From positions 173,242 through 237,241 of the forward strand of contig JAEWJM010000004.1 of the NCBI GenBank assembly GCA_023386585.1: 64,000 bases of DNA. The letters are read 5' to 3'. The stretch comes from Bacteroidota bacterium. GTDB taxonomy: Bacteria > Bacteroidota > Bacteroidia > Flavobacteriales > Flavobacteriaceae. The position numbers and the translations under genes are program-made. Position 1 is the stretch's first letter. The number at the start of each line of letters is the position of its first letter. This document shows positions 17,044-26,126 of the stretch, piece by piece. The notes beneath the pieces are model-generated. The model searched no databases. It saw only the letters and a list, made by a program, of their open reading frames with translations, and was not told the origin of the DNA.

Positions 17044-18338
17044 TATTTTGGCGAATCAATTTTAGTTAGTAGGTGCGCAAGATCGCGCGTCAGGCTTTTC
17101 CGGCTGTAACGCTGCAATCCAACAGCATGTGATTGAAGCGTTCCGTTGCGAAAATCTTCATACAATCCAATTAGCTGCGCCTTAACTTCGTGTTTTTGTT
17201 GGTAAGTGAAGAACTTTCCGGAATTGGTTTCCGAAAGGATTCCGGCGATATCAGAACCATCCGGACCTATCGCGATGATCGGGCGCTCCGAGACCATATA
17301 TTCGAAGAGTTTCCCCGGCAATATGCTTTTCGTTTCTTCCGAATCGATTTCAATCAGCAGCAGTACACGCGCCGATTGTTGCAGCCGGACCGCTTCCGGA
17401 TGTGGCACATATCCAAATACTTCGGTAAACGATTGCAATCCGTTTTCATTTATTGAATCAAGCACTGAACTGCTCGTTGCGCCAACCAAACGCAATTTAA
17501 AATCAGAAGAAAAACCGGGAAGTTCCGTTACCATTTCGGAAAGGCATTCCCAAAGTATTTTCGGATTACGGCCAGACAATAGCGAACCGATATGCGCAAT
17601 CACGAATTTTTCATCCGGTTTTGATCGAAGCGCGGAAAAAGTGTCGTAGCCGTTGGTGATGACTTCAATCGGTCTGGTAGTCAATTCTGCAAACTCGGTC
17701 TTTGTTGTTTTGCTCGTTACAATGATCTGGTCGGCCGAATTCAAAACCTGCCGTTCCAGTTTCTGATGCTGCCTTTTGGCATAGGCCGACAATCGAAGCG
17801 ACTTTTGGTATCCGATCGTTGTCCACGGATCCCGGAAATCTGCAACCCATGGTATCGAAAGCCGGTTTTTAAGATTCATTCCAATCAGATGCAGGCTGTG
17901 CGGCGGACCGGTCGTAATCACAATATCAATCTTATTCTCAGAAATGTATCGCTGAAGAAAAGCTGTGGATGGTTGCACCCAAAACACCCGTGCATCCGGA
18001 ATGAACAGGTTTCCGCGAATCCACAGAAAAAGCTTTTCCGTTAAACTCTGTTTTTTCTTCTCGGTTATGATCCCGGAACTGAACTTACTGATTTTCTTCC
18101 CCGAGAAAACTGACGCGATCTGGTACGGTTCCCAGATTTTTCTCTTAATGATCGTAATATTTTCGGGAACATCGGCGCACAAGCCTTCATCAATAATCGG
18201 ATACGAAGGATTTTCAGGAACATAAACAACAGGATGAAATCCGTTCTCTGGAAGATATTTGGCAAATTTCAGCCATCGCTGCACACCGGGACCGCCAGCA
18301 GGTGGCCAGTAATACGCGATGATGAGTACCTTTTTCAT
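17043..18338 (-). CDS. Glycosyltransferase, GT-B fold (family 4-like)
   Basis: A 431-residue GT-B enzyme. The N-terminal acceptor domain starts with IIAYYWPPAGGPGVQRWLKFA, a loop found in GT4 enzymes of this type. TTGPPHSLH and ADFRDPW follow. The donor half begins near IAHIGSLLSGRNP and has the acidic EYM-type segment ILPGKLFEYMVSERPIIAIG near residues 355-374. It probably adds a sugar to a surface glycan; donor and acceptor are unknown. It directly follows the YfhO gene with no gap and overlaps the flippase gene. Confidence 0.88.
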   Translation of the reverse strand: MKKVLIIAYYWPPAGGPGVQRWLKFAKYLPENGFHPVVYVPENPSYPIIDEGLCADVPENITIIKRKIWEPYQIASVFSGKKISKFSSGIITEKKKQSLTEKLFLWIRGNLFIPDARVFWVQPSTAFLQRYISENKIDIVITTGPPHSLHLIGMNLKNRLSIPWVADFRDPWTTIGYQKSLRLSAYAKRQHQKLERQVLNSADQIIVTSKTTKTEFAELTTRPIEVITNGYDTFSALRSKPDEKFVIAHIGSLLSGRNPKILWECLSEMVTELPGFSSDFKLRLVGATSSSVLDSINENGLQSFTEVFGYVPHPEAVRLQQSARVLLLIEIDSEETKSILPGKLFEYMVSERPIIAIGPDGSDIAGILSETNSGKFFTYQQKHEVKAQLIGLYEDFRNGTLQSHAVGLQRYSRKSLTRDLAHLLTKIDSPK

Positions 18339-20810
18339 CTATTCGGATGTGGATTTGCGTCGGGTTTGGTAATATATTCCGCCACCGATAAGCAATACGA
18401 TCAGGATCGAACTGGCCAGTGAAATCATTCCGCCTGTTTTCACCACTGAAGGTTCAAATTTAAATTCGACAAGATGCTTTCCTGCCGGAATTTGCATCGC
18501 CCGCAAAGTATAATCTGCCCTGAAATGCGGCGTTTCCTTGCCATCGATGTACGATTTCCATCCTTTTGGATAAAAAATCTCGGAGAAAACGGCCAAACCT
18601 TCGTTAGGGTTGTTGGTTTTATATGTTATGTGGTTCGACTTGTATGTATCGACAGTAATTGTTGCCAGCGAATCTGCCGCAAAACTTTGTTTCTGAATTT
18701 GCGAATCATCCGAATTGACAATGGCAACGTGCCGAAGATCGGTCTTCGAAATTGCCTTCATTTCCTCATTTGCAGAACCGACTTTCCGCACTGACGAAAC
18801 AAACCAAGCATTTCCGAGCGTATGCGTATTGATGATCGGGACACTTCTTCCGTCCTGAGTCTGAACGATAAGGTATTTCACATTGAGCATGTCGAGCACC
18901 GGATTGTCGCGCTTCAGGCTGAACGTCGCCGTATCGATTGCCTGAAATAAAGACTTCAGATTATTCTCGACCTGGTAATCAAACAGCTGATCCATCCGAC
19001 GCGGCCGAACAGCGCTGTATCCGCCAACGGAATTGTGAAAATAAGACGTTCTTCCCTGCAGCCTTCCAAAAACTTCGTAAACCCGGAAATGGCCCGAATC
19101 CTTCAAAATCTGAGTGTCCGCCGGAGTTTGCTCAAACGGCTGTTGAATCTGAAGTGAACTCACAAAAGTGTGCTCGTCGGCTTTGACGTACTTTTTATCT
19201 ACAAAAAACAAGTCGCCAACCATAATTACTCCAACAATTATGATCGCGGTGTTCCGGCTGATGCGGTTTTTGACAAAGAACCAAAGCGCAACGGCTGAAA
19301 CGGCAATCAAAAATCCTGAACGAAGCAAATCTGCCGAATAAAGGCTTTTGCGATCTGCCTTCAACGCATCAAGTATAACCCTTCCCGCTTCACTTTCGGA
19401 AAAGCTATCATCGTGCATTCCGGCGAAACTGAACATTCCTTTTGCCAGGAAAAGCAACACGATAACGCCTAACGCTGTCGCGGCTGACTTCCATAAAATC
19501 TGCTTTCTGTCTTCCCGTTCTTCAAAAAACGATTGCAAGCCAATTATCGCCAATACCGGAAAACAAAGTTCCAGCACAACCTGAATCGACGATACTGCTC
19601 GGAATTTATCATACAAAGGAATGTAGTCGATAAAGAAGTTGGTCAGCGGAGCGAAATTCTTGCCCCACGAAAGAAGCAGCGATAAAATTGCACCGGCCAG
19701 AAAAGCGTATTTTATCTTTCGCTTGTCGGAATACAGCGCCATAATCGCCAGAAAAAACACAACAGCGCCAATGTAGGCTGGCGCGGCAACAATTGGCTGC
19801 TCGCCCCAGTAAACCGGAAGCTGCGCTGAAAATTGCTGCGCTTCGTCATCGGACGCACCTTGTTGGATGGCGTATTTGTAGACTTCACTATCCGGGCCGA
19901 GCACTTCGCCATTCCCACCGCCAAAAAGCCGCGGCGCGATCAGGTTGAAACTTTCGGCGATTCCGTAGCTATATTCAGTAATGTAATCGTACTTCATTGC
20001 CGAGGTAGTCGTATTCGGCGTTCCGTCGGGATTGAACGTCAGCTCGCTTTTACCGCGCATGCTGAAATTGGTATATTCGGCAGTCGCCAAAAGATTCGCG
20101 GCGTTCGCACCAATTGCCATTATAGCCGCAACTGCGAAAGTACCCAAAGCAACAAGCAACGGTTTGTATTCTTTATTTTTAATGTATTTGTAGAGGTAAA
20201 AAATCGCGATCGGAAATAGCAAAACCAAAAGATAATAGGTCATCTGGAAATGATTTGCATTGATTTCCAACGCCGAAGCCAAAAGAGTCAAGAGTCCGCC
20301 AAGTACATATCGCCTTCGAAAAACCAGCAACACGCCGGCAACGACCATTGGCATGTAACCGATAGCATGCGCCTTGGCATTGTGCCCGACACCGAGAATT
20401 ATGATCAGATAAGTCGAAAATCCGAAAGCAAGCGCCCCGAAAAAGGCTTTCAAAGGATCGGCTTTCAGGACGAGCAATAAGATGTAAAATCCGAAGAAAT
20501 ATAAAAAGAGATAATCCGCAGGCCGTGGAAGAAATCGAATGGCATCGTCCAGAAGGCTGATGTAATCGTGCGGATATTTTGCGCCCAGCTGATAGGTCGG
20601 CATGCCGCCAAACGCAGAATTCGTCCAGTACGGCTCGGCGTGCTCAGTTGCGCGGAATTCATTTTGCTCTCGCGCCATTCCGGTGTACTGCGCGATATCC
20701 GACTGGAAAATTTCCTTTCCCTGAAGCACCGGATAAAAATAAATGAGTGAAATGATGATAAAGCCAGCGATGGCAGCGAGATGCGGGTAATACTTCTCAA
20801 GGATTTTCAT
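18339..20810 (-). CDS. YfhO-family membrane protein
   Basis: An 823-residue protein with about 12 membrane segments in the first 510 residues, an extracytoplasmic domain (about 530-785) and a last membrane segment near 790-812. The front end, with QSDIAQYTGM and YWTNSAFGGMPTYQ, matches YfhO (GT-C-like fold). In Gram-positives YfhO-type proteins are linked to glycosylation of cell-envelope polymers. Here it heads an operon with a glycosyltransferase and a flippase, which supports a role in envelope glycans, but the acceptor is unknown. Confidence 0.88.
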   Translation of the reverse strand: MKILEKYYPHLAAIAGFIIISLIYFYPVLQGKEIFQSDIAQYTGMAREQNEFRATEHAEPYWTNSAFGGMPTYQLGAKYPHDYISLLDDAIRFLPRPADYLFLYFFGFYILLLVLKADPLKAFFGALAFGFSTYLIIILGVGHNAKAHAIGYMPMVVAGVLLVFRRRYVLGGLLTLLASALEINANHFQMTYYLLVLLFPIAIFYLYKYIKNKEYKPLLVALGTFAVAAIMAIGANAANLLATAEYTNFSMRGKSELTFNPDGTPNTTTSAMKYDYITEYSYGIAESFNLIAPRLFGGGNGEVLGPDSEVYKYAIQQGASDDEAQQFSAQLPVYWGEQPIVAAPAYIGAVVFFLAIMALYSDKRKIKYAFLAGAILSLLLSWGKNFAPLTNFFIDYIPLYDKFRAVSSIQVVLELCFPVLAIIGLQSFFEEREDRKQILWKSAATALGVIVLLFLAKGMFSFAGMHDDSFSESEAGRVILDALKADRKSLYSADLLRSGFLIAVSAVALWFFVKNRISRNTAIIIVGVIMVGDLFFVDKKYVKADEHTFVSSLQIQQPFEQTPADTQILKDSGHFRVYEVFGRLQGRTSYFHNSVGGYSAVRPRRMDQLFDYQVENNLKSLFQAIDTATFSLKRDNPVLDMLNVKYLIVQTQDGRSVPIINTHTLGNAWFVSSVRKVGSANEEMKAISKTDLRHVAIVNSDDSQIQKQSFAADSLATITVDTYKSNHITYKTNNPNEGLAVFSEIFYPKGWKSYIDGKETPHFRADYTLRAMQIPAGKHLVEFKFEPSVVKTGGMISLASSILIVLLIGGGIYYQTRRKSTSE

Positions 20811-20878
20811 AGGCGCGAAGGCATCAGTTGCTGAATAAACCGTAAAAGTAAAATAAAATCATCAACAAGGCCGCGCGG

Positions 20879-21130
20879 CTACTCGATTTCCTCAAAGTCC
20901 ACATATTCGCCTTCCTCTTTACGCGAATCGACCTTCGGCTTCTGTTGCTCCCTGTACGGATTATTGTTGGGCTGACCAAAATCGCGCTGCCGCAGGTTCT
21001 CCTCTGCTTTCTCTACTGCTTTCTTCAACAGCACAGGCAAAAGCAGTCGCATGGCGAATTTGAATACATAATAAAAGGCGATAATGTAAACAATGGTTCG
21101 GATGGCACCTAGAAACGAGGCAGTCTGCAT
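20879..21130 (-). CDS. DUF4834-family small membrane protein
   Basis: An 83-residue protein with one membrane segment (about 8-36, including IVYIIAFYYVFKFAMRLLLPVLL) and a polar, acidic C-terminal tail ending EYVDFEEIE. Length and architecture match DUF4834, known mainly from Bacteroidota, function unknown. It lies between the YfhO operon and a divergent outer-membrane protein gene. Confidence 0.8.
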   Translation of the reverse strand: MQTASFLGAIRTIVYIIAFYYVFKFAMRLLLPVLLKKAVEKAEENLRQRDFGQPNNNPYREQQKPKVDSRKEEGEYVDFEEIE

Positions 21131-21146
21131 AAAGTCGAATTTGGGG

Positions 21147-21154
21147 CAAAATTA
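21147..21154 (-). promoter_or_regulatory. -7 box for the DUF4834 gene
   Basis: Minus-strand TAATTTTG (plus CAAAATTA) lies 17 bases before the ATG at 21130. No -33 was identified. Confidence 0.4.
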
Positions 21155-21209
21155 GCAAATTCGAGCGGGTGAAATCGACACGAGCCTCATAAATTATTAA
21201 TAAAATCAC

Positions 21210-21217
21210 TACATTTG
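21210..21217 (+). promoter_or_regulatory. -7 box for the 21249 gene
   Basis: TACATTTG lies 32 bases before the ATG at 21249. Confidence 0.45.
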
Positions 21218-21248
21218 GGAGGCACAAAATGCCGTAAAAACTGAGCCT

Positions 21249-22226
21249 ATGCTTCGCCAGAAACCTTTATTCGCAGCCGCTGCGCTGCTGACCGCCTGTA
21301 TTTCATCCGGACAATTTACCGATGTCATAAACTCCAACCGGCCAGGCGAATCGATGTCGGCTTTCTCTGTCGGGAAAACAGTGATCCAGGCAGAAGCGGG
21401 CACATACATTTCCGATGAAAAGTACGATTTCTACGAAACTGATGCTACCGGTTTTGGCGGCGACCTGGCGGTTCGTTACGGAGCTTTTTTCGAGCAACTC
21501 GAATTGATCCTGGAACTGCAATACCAGCGAGACCACGTGCAAACTCCGGTTGACGATTATTATCGTAATGGGTTCCGCCAGACGACATTCGGCGCGAAAT
21601 ACCTGATTTACGATCCGAATAAAAATTACGAAAAAAAACCTGACCTGTACAGTTGGAAGGCAAACCACTCGTTCAGCTGGCACGAGTTCATTCCGGCTGT
21701 TGCCGCATACGCCGGGTTCAACCTCAACTTTTTCAACAGTCCGTATTATTACGACCACGAAGAAAAAGTGACACCTAAATTCATGATCATCACACAAAAC
21801 CAGTTTGGCAAATGGGTTTTGGTGACCAATTTTATTGCCGACCGGATAGTTTCGAAATACATGTCCTACGGATTTGTTGGCACCGTCACGCGCGGCTTCA
21901 ACGAGCGCTGGTCGGGATTTTTGGAAGGTCAGGCAGTCAAAAGCGATCAATATTCGGATATGATCTTCCGCGCCGGCGCCGCTTATCTCATAAAGGAAAA
22001 CATCCAGATCGATGCGTCCTTCGGGACAAATGTGAAAGATACTCCATCGATTTTGTCGGGCGGGATCGGGATTTCGTGGCGTTTTGATGAAAATTATGAA
22101 GACGTTGTTCTTCGGGCGCCGAAAGAAGACAAAAAGGACAAAAAATCGAAAGAAGAAAAGAAAAAGGAAAAAGAAGCAAAAAAACGTAAAGATGCAATCG
22201 AAGGAACCGGAGATGAAAAACCATAG
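21249..22226 (+). CDS. Outer-membrane transporter-like beta-barrel protein with a lysine-rich tail
   Basis: A 325-residue protein with a signal peptide (about 1-21, cleavage near SSG-QF). It begins with TDVINSNRPGESMSAFSVGKTVIQAE, characteristic of the MetA-pathway-type/putative outer-membrane transporter family. Alternating beta-strand patterns continue to about residue 285. The last 40 residues are an unusual run of Lys, Glu and Asp (KEDKKDKKSKEEKKKEKEA), which would hang in the periplasm or cytoplasm depending on topology. Transported substrate unknown. The 3' end overlaps the next gene by 14 bases. Confidence 0.8.
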   Translation: MLRQKPLFAAAALLTACISSGQFTDVINSNRPGESMSAFSVGKTVIQAEAGTYISDEKYDFYETDATGFGGDLAVRYGAFFEQLELILELQYQRDHVQTPVDDYYRNGFRQTTFGAKYLIYDPNKNYEKKPDLYSWKANHSFSWHEFIPAVAAYAGFNLNFFNSPYYYDHEEKVTPKFMIITQNQFGKWVLVTNFIADRIVSKYMSYGFVGTVTRGFNERWSGFLEGQAVKSDQYSDMIFRAGAAYLIKENIQIDASFGTNVKDTPSILSGGIGISWRFDENYEDVVLRAPKEDKKDKKSKEEKKKEKEAKKRKDAIEGTGDEKP

Positions 22227-23349
22227 CCAACCGATCCAAATTATTGAGGCCAATACTCCGGCATTGATCCGCCAATATGTAAAGTTTCCGTTTTCGCTGT
22301 ATAAAGACAATCCCTATTGGATTCCGCCATTGATTCACGACGAAATTGAAAGCTTCGATCCTGCGAAAAATCCGGTTTTCGAAAGTGCGGAAGCTCATTT
22401 TTTCCTGGCTATGTGTAACAAGGAAATCGTTGGAAGGATCACCGCAATCATTAACTGGGATGAAGTCAACAAGCAAAACAAGAAGAAAGTCCGCTTTGGA
22501 TGGTTCGACGTTATCGACGATATTGAAGTCACCAAGGCGCTGCTCGAGAAAGTCTACGAGCTCGGCCGCCGCAATAACCTGGATCATGTCGAAGGCCCGA
22601 TGGGATTTTCAAACCTGGATAAAGTTGGCGTGCTGACCGAAGGTTTCGACCAGATCGGAACGATGATTACCTGGTACAATCACCGGTATTACGTCGATCA
22701 TCTCGAACAACTGGGGTTTGTCAAGGAAAAGGAATTTATCGAGAGCATATTTTCGTTCAAAAATGTCAACCCTGAGCCGTTTTTTAAAGCTTCGGCGCTG
22801 ATCAAAAAGCGCTACAACCTTCACGCAGTCAATTTCACCAAAACCAGCGAAGTCATGCCGCGCGTTGATGAAATGTTCGATCTTTTCAACACGAGTTACG
22901 CCGGACTTTCGTCATTTGTTGCGGTCAATGACATCCAGAAAGAATACTTCAAAAAGAAATACATCAACCTGATCAATCCCGAGTATATTAAATTTGTAGA
23001 TGACGATCAGGGCAAATTAATCGCGTTCAGCATCGTTATGCCATCCTTTTCGCACGCAATGCAGAAAGCAAAAGGAAAATTATTCCCTTTCGGGTTCCTT
23101 CATCTGATGAATGCGCGGAAAAATTCGAGAGATGTGATTTTCTACCTGATCGGGATTTTACCCGAATATCAAAATAAAGGCGTGACCGCGATAATTTTTG
23201 AAGAGTATTTCAAAACCTTCAGCAAAAATAAAATCGAGACGTGCATCCGGACGCCTGAACTCGACGAAAATCATGCAATCCACAATTTATGGAAGAACTT
23301 CAATCCGATTATCCACAAACGGCGTCGAACCTATAAAAAAGATCTTTAG
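22213..23349 (+). CDS. GNAT-fold acetyltransferase-like protein
   Basis: A 378-residue soluble protein starting at ATG 22213, inside the end of the preceding gene. A longer in-frame start at 22084 would only translate the Lys-rich tail of that gene in another frame. Features include FPFSLYKDNPYWIPPL near residue 25, GRITAIINWDEVN, GPMGFSNLDKVGVLTEGFD, and a late FYLIGILPEYQNKGVTAIIFEEYF that resembles the acetyl-CoA loop of GNAT enzymes. Substrate unknown. From memory the family is widespread in Bacteroidota. Confidence 0.8.
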   Translation: MKNHSQPIQIIEANTPALIRQYVKFPFSLYKDNPYWIPPLIHDEIESFDPAKNPVFESAEAHFFLAMCNKEIVGRITAIINWDEVNKQNKKKVRFGWFDVIDDIEVTKALLEKVYELGRRNNLDHVEGPMGFSNLDKVGVLTEGFDQIGTMITWYNHRYYVDHLEQLGFVKEKEFIESIFSFKNVNPEPFFKASALIKKRYNLHAVNFTKTSEVMPRVDEMFDLFNTSYAGLSSFVAVNDIQKEYFKKKYINLINPEYIKFVDDDQGKLIAFSIVMPSFSHAMQKAKGKLFPFGFLHLMNARKNSRDVIFYLIGILPEYQNKGVTAIIFEEYFKTFSKNKIETCIRTPELDENHAIHNLWKNFNPIIHKRRRTYKKDL

Positions 23350-23355
23350 AAAATA

Positions 23356-23799
23356 TTAATTGCAGTCTGTAGATTGTAGCCTGACTCCCGAAAAGCTCAA
23401 TTTGCGCGGCATGATGAACGTTTGCTTATCCGCTTTCTCTTCCATCGGGCCGGTGCCTTCGACGATTTCACTGCCGCGTTTTACAAAAATAATTTCACGC
23501 ACCGAAGTAGTTCCTTCTGACCGGAAAGTATAATCGGCATACAAAGTATCGCCAACGAAAATGCCGGAAACGGTACCTTCATTGCGATCTTTCTCATTCA
23601 GGCTGTAAAGCAATTCACCAGTAACGTTGTTTGCATTCTGTATCAGCGAAAGCCGGATCGTATCGCCTTTGCTTTCCAATGCATAGCACAACTTTTCCTT
23701 TGGTTTCTGTTGTTCGTCTTTAGGCGCTTCAGTTTCTTCCTTGCCTTTGCATGCCGCCAGCACAATCAAGGCGCTAAACAATGCTAAACATTTTTTCAT
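23356..23799 (-). CDS. Putative lipoprotein
   Basis: A 147-residue protein with a lipoprotein signal peptide (lipobox LAAC, Cys17), a short charged linker (KGKEETEAPKDEQQKPKEK), and a small beta-rich domain of unknown function. It ends six bases from the convergent acetyltransferase gene and may be read from the promoter of the SPT-like gene only if the terminator at 23804-23833 leaks. Confidence 0.7.
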   Translation of the reverse strand: MKKCLALFSALIVLAACKGKEETEAPKDEQQKPKEKLCYALESKGDTIRLSLIQNANNVTGELLYSLNEKDRNEGTVSGIFVGDTLYADYTFRSEGTTSVREIIFVKRGSEIVEGTGPMEEKADKQTFIMPRKLSFSGVRLQSTDCN

Positions 23800-23803
23800 A
23801 GTG

Positions 23804-23833
23804 TAAAAAAAAGCCGGAACACAATATTCCGGC
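23804..23833 (-). terminator. Terminator of the SPT-like gene
   Basis: A 7-bp stem GCCGGAA/TTCCGGC (23813-23819 with 23827-23833), 7-base loop, followed on the minus strand by eight T. Confidence 0.85.
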
Positions 23834-23841
23834 GGTTGTTT

Positions 23842-25110
23842 TTATCTTTCGTCGCTCACGTCAACCGTGTGCTTTTCTGCCAGCTTTGCGTAAGTACCGT
23901 TGACCAGTTTCTCGCGCACCGCTTCAAAGGCATCCAACGTTTCAGTTATGTCACGCATCGTGTGTGAAGCCGTCGGAATCATCCGAAGCAGGATAATTCC
24001 CTTTGGAATCACCGGATAAACCACGATCGACAGGAATATATTGTAATTTTCACGCAGGTCATTGACCAGCATCATCGCCTCGGGAATGCTTCCTTTCAGG
24101 TAAACCGGGGTCACGCACGTATTGGTGTCGCCAATATCAAAGCCGCGCTCACGAAGTCCGTTTTGCAGCGCATTCACGTTGTTCCAAAGCTTTTCCTTCA
24201 GTTCCGGCATGTCGCGAAGCATATGCAGCCTTTTCAGCGATCCGACGGTTTGGATCATCGGGAGCGACTTGGCAAACATCTGCGAACGCAAATTGTATTT
24301 CAGGAAATCGATTATCGTTTTGTCGGCCGCCACAAACGCACCGATATTCGCCATCGACTTCGCAAAAGTCGAAAAGTAAACATCAATCCCGTCCTGTACG
24401 CCTTGCTCCTCGCCCGCTCCGGCGCCAGTTTTTCCAAGGGTTCCAAAGCCGTGCGCATCGTCAACCAAAAGCCTGAAATTGTAATCTTTTTTGAGCGCGA
24501 CGATCTCTTTCAGCTTTCCCTGCTGCCCGCGCATTCCAAACACACCTTCAGTGATAAAAAGGATTCCGCCTCCGGTTTCTTCGGCCATTTTTGTAGCGCG
24601 CTGCAGGTTTTTTTCCATACTTTCCACATCATTGTGTTTGTAGGTAAAACGCTTGCCCATGTGCAGCCTTACGCCGTCGATGATGCACGCGTGCGAATCG
24701 ACGTCGTAAACAATAATATCGTTTTTGGTGACCAAAGCATCGATTGTCGAAACCATTCCCTGATAACCAAAATTCAGCAGATAAGCCGATTCCTTCATCA
24801 CAAATTCGGCAAGCTCCTTTTCAAGCTGCTCGTGTGCGGCGGTTTGGCCGCTCATCATCCTCGCTCCCATCGGATACGCCGCGCCATATTGTATCGCCGC
24901 GTCAACATCTGCCTTTCTCACCTCAGGGTGATTCGCCAATCCGAGGTAATCGTTAATGCTCCAGTTCAGGATTTCCTTGCCGTGGAATTGCATCCTCGGG
25001 CCAAGTTCGCCTTCAAGCTTCGGAAAAACATAATAACCTTCCGCCTGCGAAGCCCATTTTCCTAACGGACCTTTATTGTTTTGAATTCTTTCGAATAAAT
25101 CTTTAACCAT
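23842..25110 (-). CDS. Serine palmitoyltransferase-like alpha-oxoamine synthase
   Basis: A 422-residue PLP enzyme of the alpha-oxoamine synthase family. PLP contacts are His140 (DSHACIIDG), Asp218 and His220 (VDDAHGFG), and the Schiff-base lysine Lys251 in FSTFAKSMA. It resembles Bacteroidota serine palmitoyltransferase (sphingolipid base synthesis) more than KBL or BioF. In flavobacteria a related enzyme uses cysteate to make sulfonolipids that support gliding, so either amino-acid substrate is possible. No neighbouring lipid gene helps decide. It has its own promoter and terminator. Confidence 0.85.
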   Translation of the reverse strand: MVKDLFERIQNNKGPLGKWASQAEGYYVFPKLEGELGPRMQFHGKEILNWSINDYLGLANHPEVRKADVDAAIQYGAAYPMGARMMSGQTAAHEQLEKELAEFVMKESAYLLNFGYQGMVSTIDALVTKNDIIVYDVDSHACIIDGVRLHMGKRFTYKHNDVESMEKNLQRATKMAEETGGGILFITEGVFGMRGQQGKLKEIVALKKDYNFRLLVDDAHGFGTLGKTGAGAGEEQGVQDGIDVYFSTFAKSMANIGAFVAADKTIIDFLKYNLRSQMFAKSLPMIQTVGSLKRLHMLRDMPELKEKLWNNVNALQNGLRERGFDIGDTNTCVTPVYLKGSIPEAMMLVNDLRENYNIFLSIVVYPVIPKGIILLRMIPTASHTMRDITETLDAFEAVREKLVNGTYAKLAEKHTVDVSDER

Positions 25111-25149
25111 CTTCTTTCGCTAATTGTCAGGGTCGCCCCGGTTCGCGTG

Positions 25150-25157
25150 CAAAAATA
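25150..25157 (-). promoter_or_regulatory. -7 box of the SPT-like gene
   Basis: Minus-strand TATTTTTG (plus CAAAAATA) lies 40 bases before the ATG at 25110. Confidence 0.5.
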
Positions 25158-25198
25158 TAGATTTATACCATTCCCTCAATTTCGTTAATCGATTATTT

Positions 25199-25270
25199 GA
25201 AGCTCATCCCGCTTTCCGCTGTATCTTTTTCTCGTAACCTCGAAAAAGGATGCCGCTGCAATCGGGGCTA
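25199..25270 (+). repeat. Palindromic intergenic repeat, copy B
   Basis: GAAGCT, TTTCCGC, TGTATCTTTT, AAAAAGGATGC, GCTGCAATC and GGGGCTA in the family order, with an internal hairpin built on TTTTTC/GAAAAA. It lies between two divergent genes. Confidence 0.8.
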
Positions 25271-25301
25271 AAAAAGTTTCCGCCACCGGAAAAATCATTT
25301 G

Positions 25302-25309
25302 TATATTTG
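25302..25309 (+). promoter_or_regulatory. -7 box of the NYN gene
   Basis: TATATTTG lies 18 bases before the ATG at 25327. Confidence 0.5.
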
Positions 25310-25326
25310 AAGAACAACCTAAAGAT

Positions 25327-26103
25327 ATGGCCGACAACAATAACGCCCTGAAACTTGCCGTACTCATCGATGCCGACAACGTTCCTTACAGCAACGTGCG
25401 CGGAATGATGGAAGAAATCGCAAAATTCGGCACGCCGACTACGAAAAGAATTTATGCCGACTGGACGCGGCCGAACGCAACCGGCTGGAAAAGCGTTCTT
25501 CTGGAACATGCGATAACGCCCGTTCAGCAGTACAGCTATACCGTGGGGAAAAATTCTTCGGATTCGGCGCTCATCATCGACGCAATGGATCTGCTTTACA
25601 CCGGGAAAGTCGACGGCTTCTGCATCGTATCCAGCGACTCCGATTTTACACGGCTCGCAATCCGCTTGCGTGAATCCGGGATGCTGGTCATCGGAATGGG
25701 CGAACAAAAAACGCCGCCATCACTGATCGCTGCCTGCGACCGCTTCATCTTCATCGAAGTACTCGAAGGCTATTCCAAAAAGAAAAAAGATCCAAAACCG
25801 GAGCCTGTAACTCCGGATGTCCAAAAGCCACAGCCTGCAAAGCAAACCCGCAAAATCGACGAACCTACGCTTGACCTGATCGAATCGACAATCGAAGATC
25901 TCGGCGACGACGACGGCTGGGCGTTTCTTGGCGATGTGGGCAATCTGGTGGTCCGAAAAAAACCCGAGTTCGACCCACGCAATTACGGATTCAACAAGCT
26001 GACTCCGCTGCTCAAGTCACTTTCCGACATGCTCGAAATCGATGAGCGCGACTCGGACCGCAAAGGCATCAAGCACGTTTACGTCCGATTGCGAAATAGC
26101 TGA
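25327..26103 (+). CDS. NYN-domain protein with C-terminal OST-HTH/LOTUS domain
   Basis: A 258-residue protein. Residues about 9-150 form a NYN (PIN-like) nuclease domain: AVLIDADNVPYSN has the first acidic site, KNSSDSALIIDAMDLLY the middle one, and CIVSSDSDFTRLA the last. A Lys/Pro-rich linker (about 152-182) leads to a winged-helix OST-HTH/LOTUS domain (about 183-256, WAFLGDVGNLVVRKKPEFDPRNYG...LTPLLKSL). All acidic positions look intact, so RNase activity is plausible; the RNA target is unknown. Confidence 0.88.
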   Translation: MADNNNALKLAVLIDADNVPYSNVRGMMEEIAKFGTPTTKRIYADWTRPNATGWKSVLLEHAITPVQQYSYTVGKNSSDSALIIDAMDLLYTGKVDGFCIVSSDSDFTRLAIRLRESGMLVIGMGEQKTPPSLIAACDRFIFIEVLEGYSKKKKDPKPEPVTPDVQKPQPAKQTRKIDEPTLDLIESTIEDLGDDDGWAFLGDVGNLVVRKKPEFDPRNYGFNKLTPLLKSLSDMLEIDERDSDRKGIKHVYVRLRNS

Positions 26104-26126
26104 TTTCAAACGTAAATACGTAAAAT

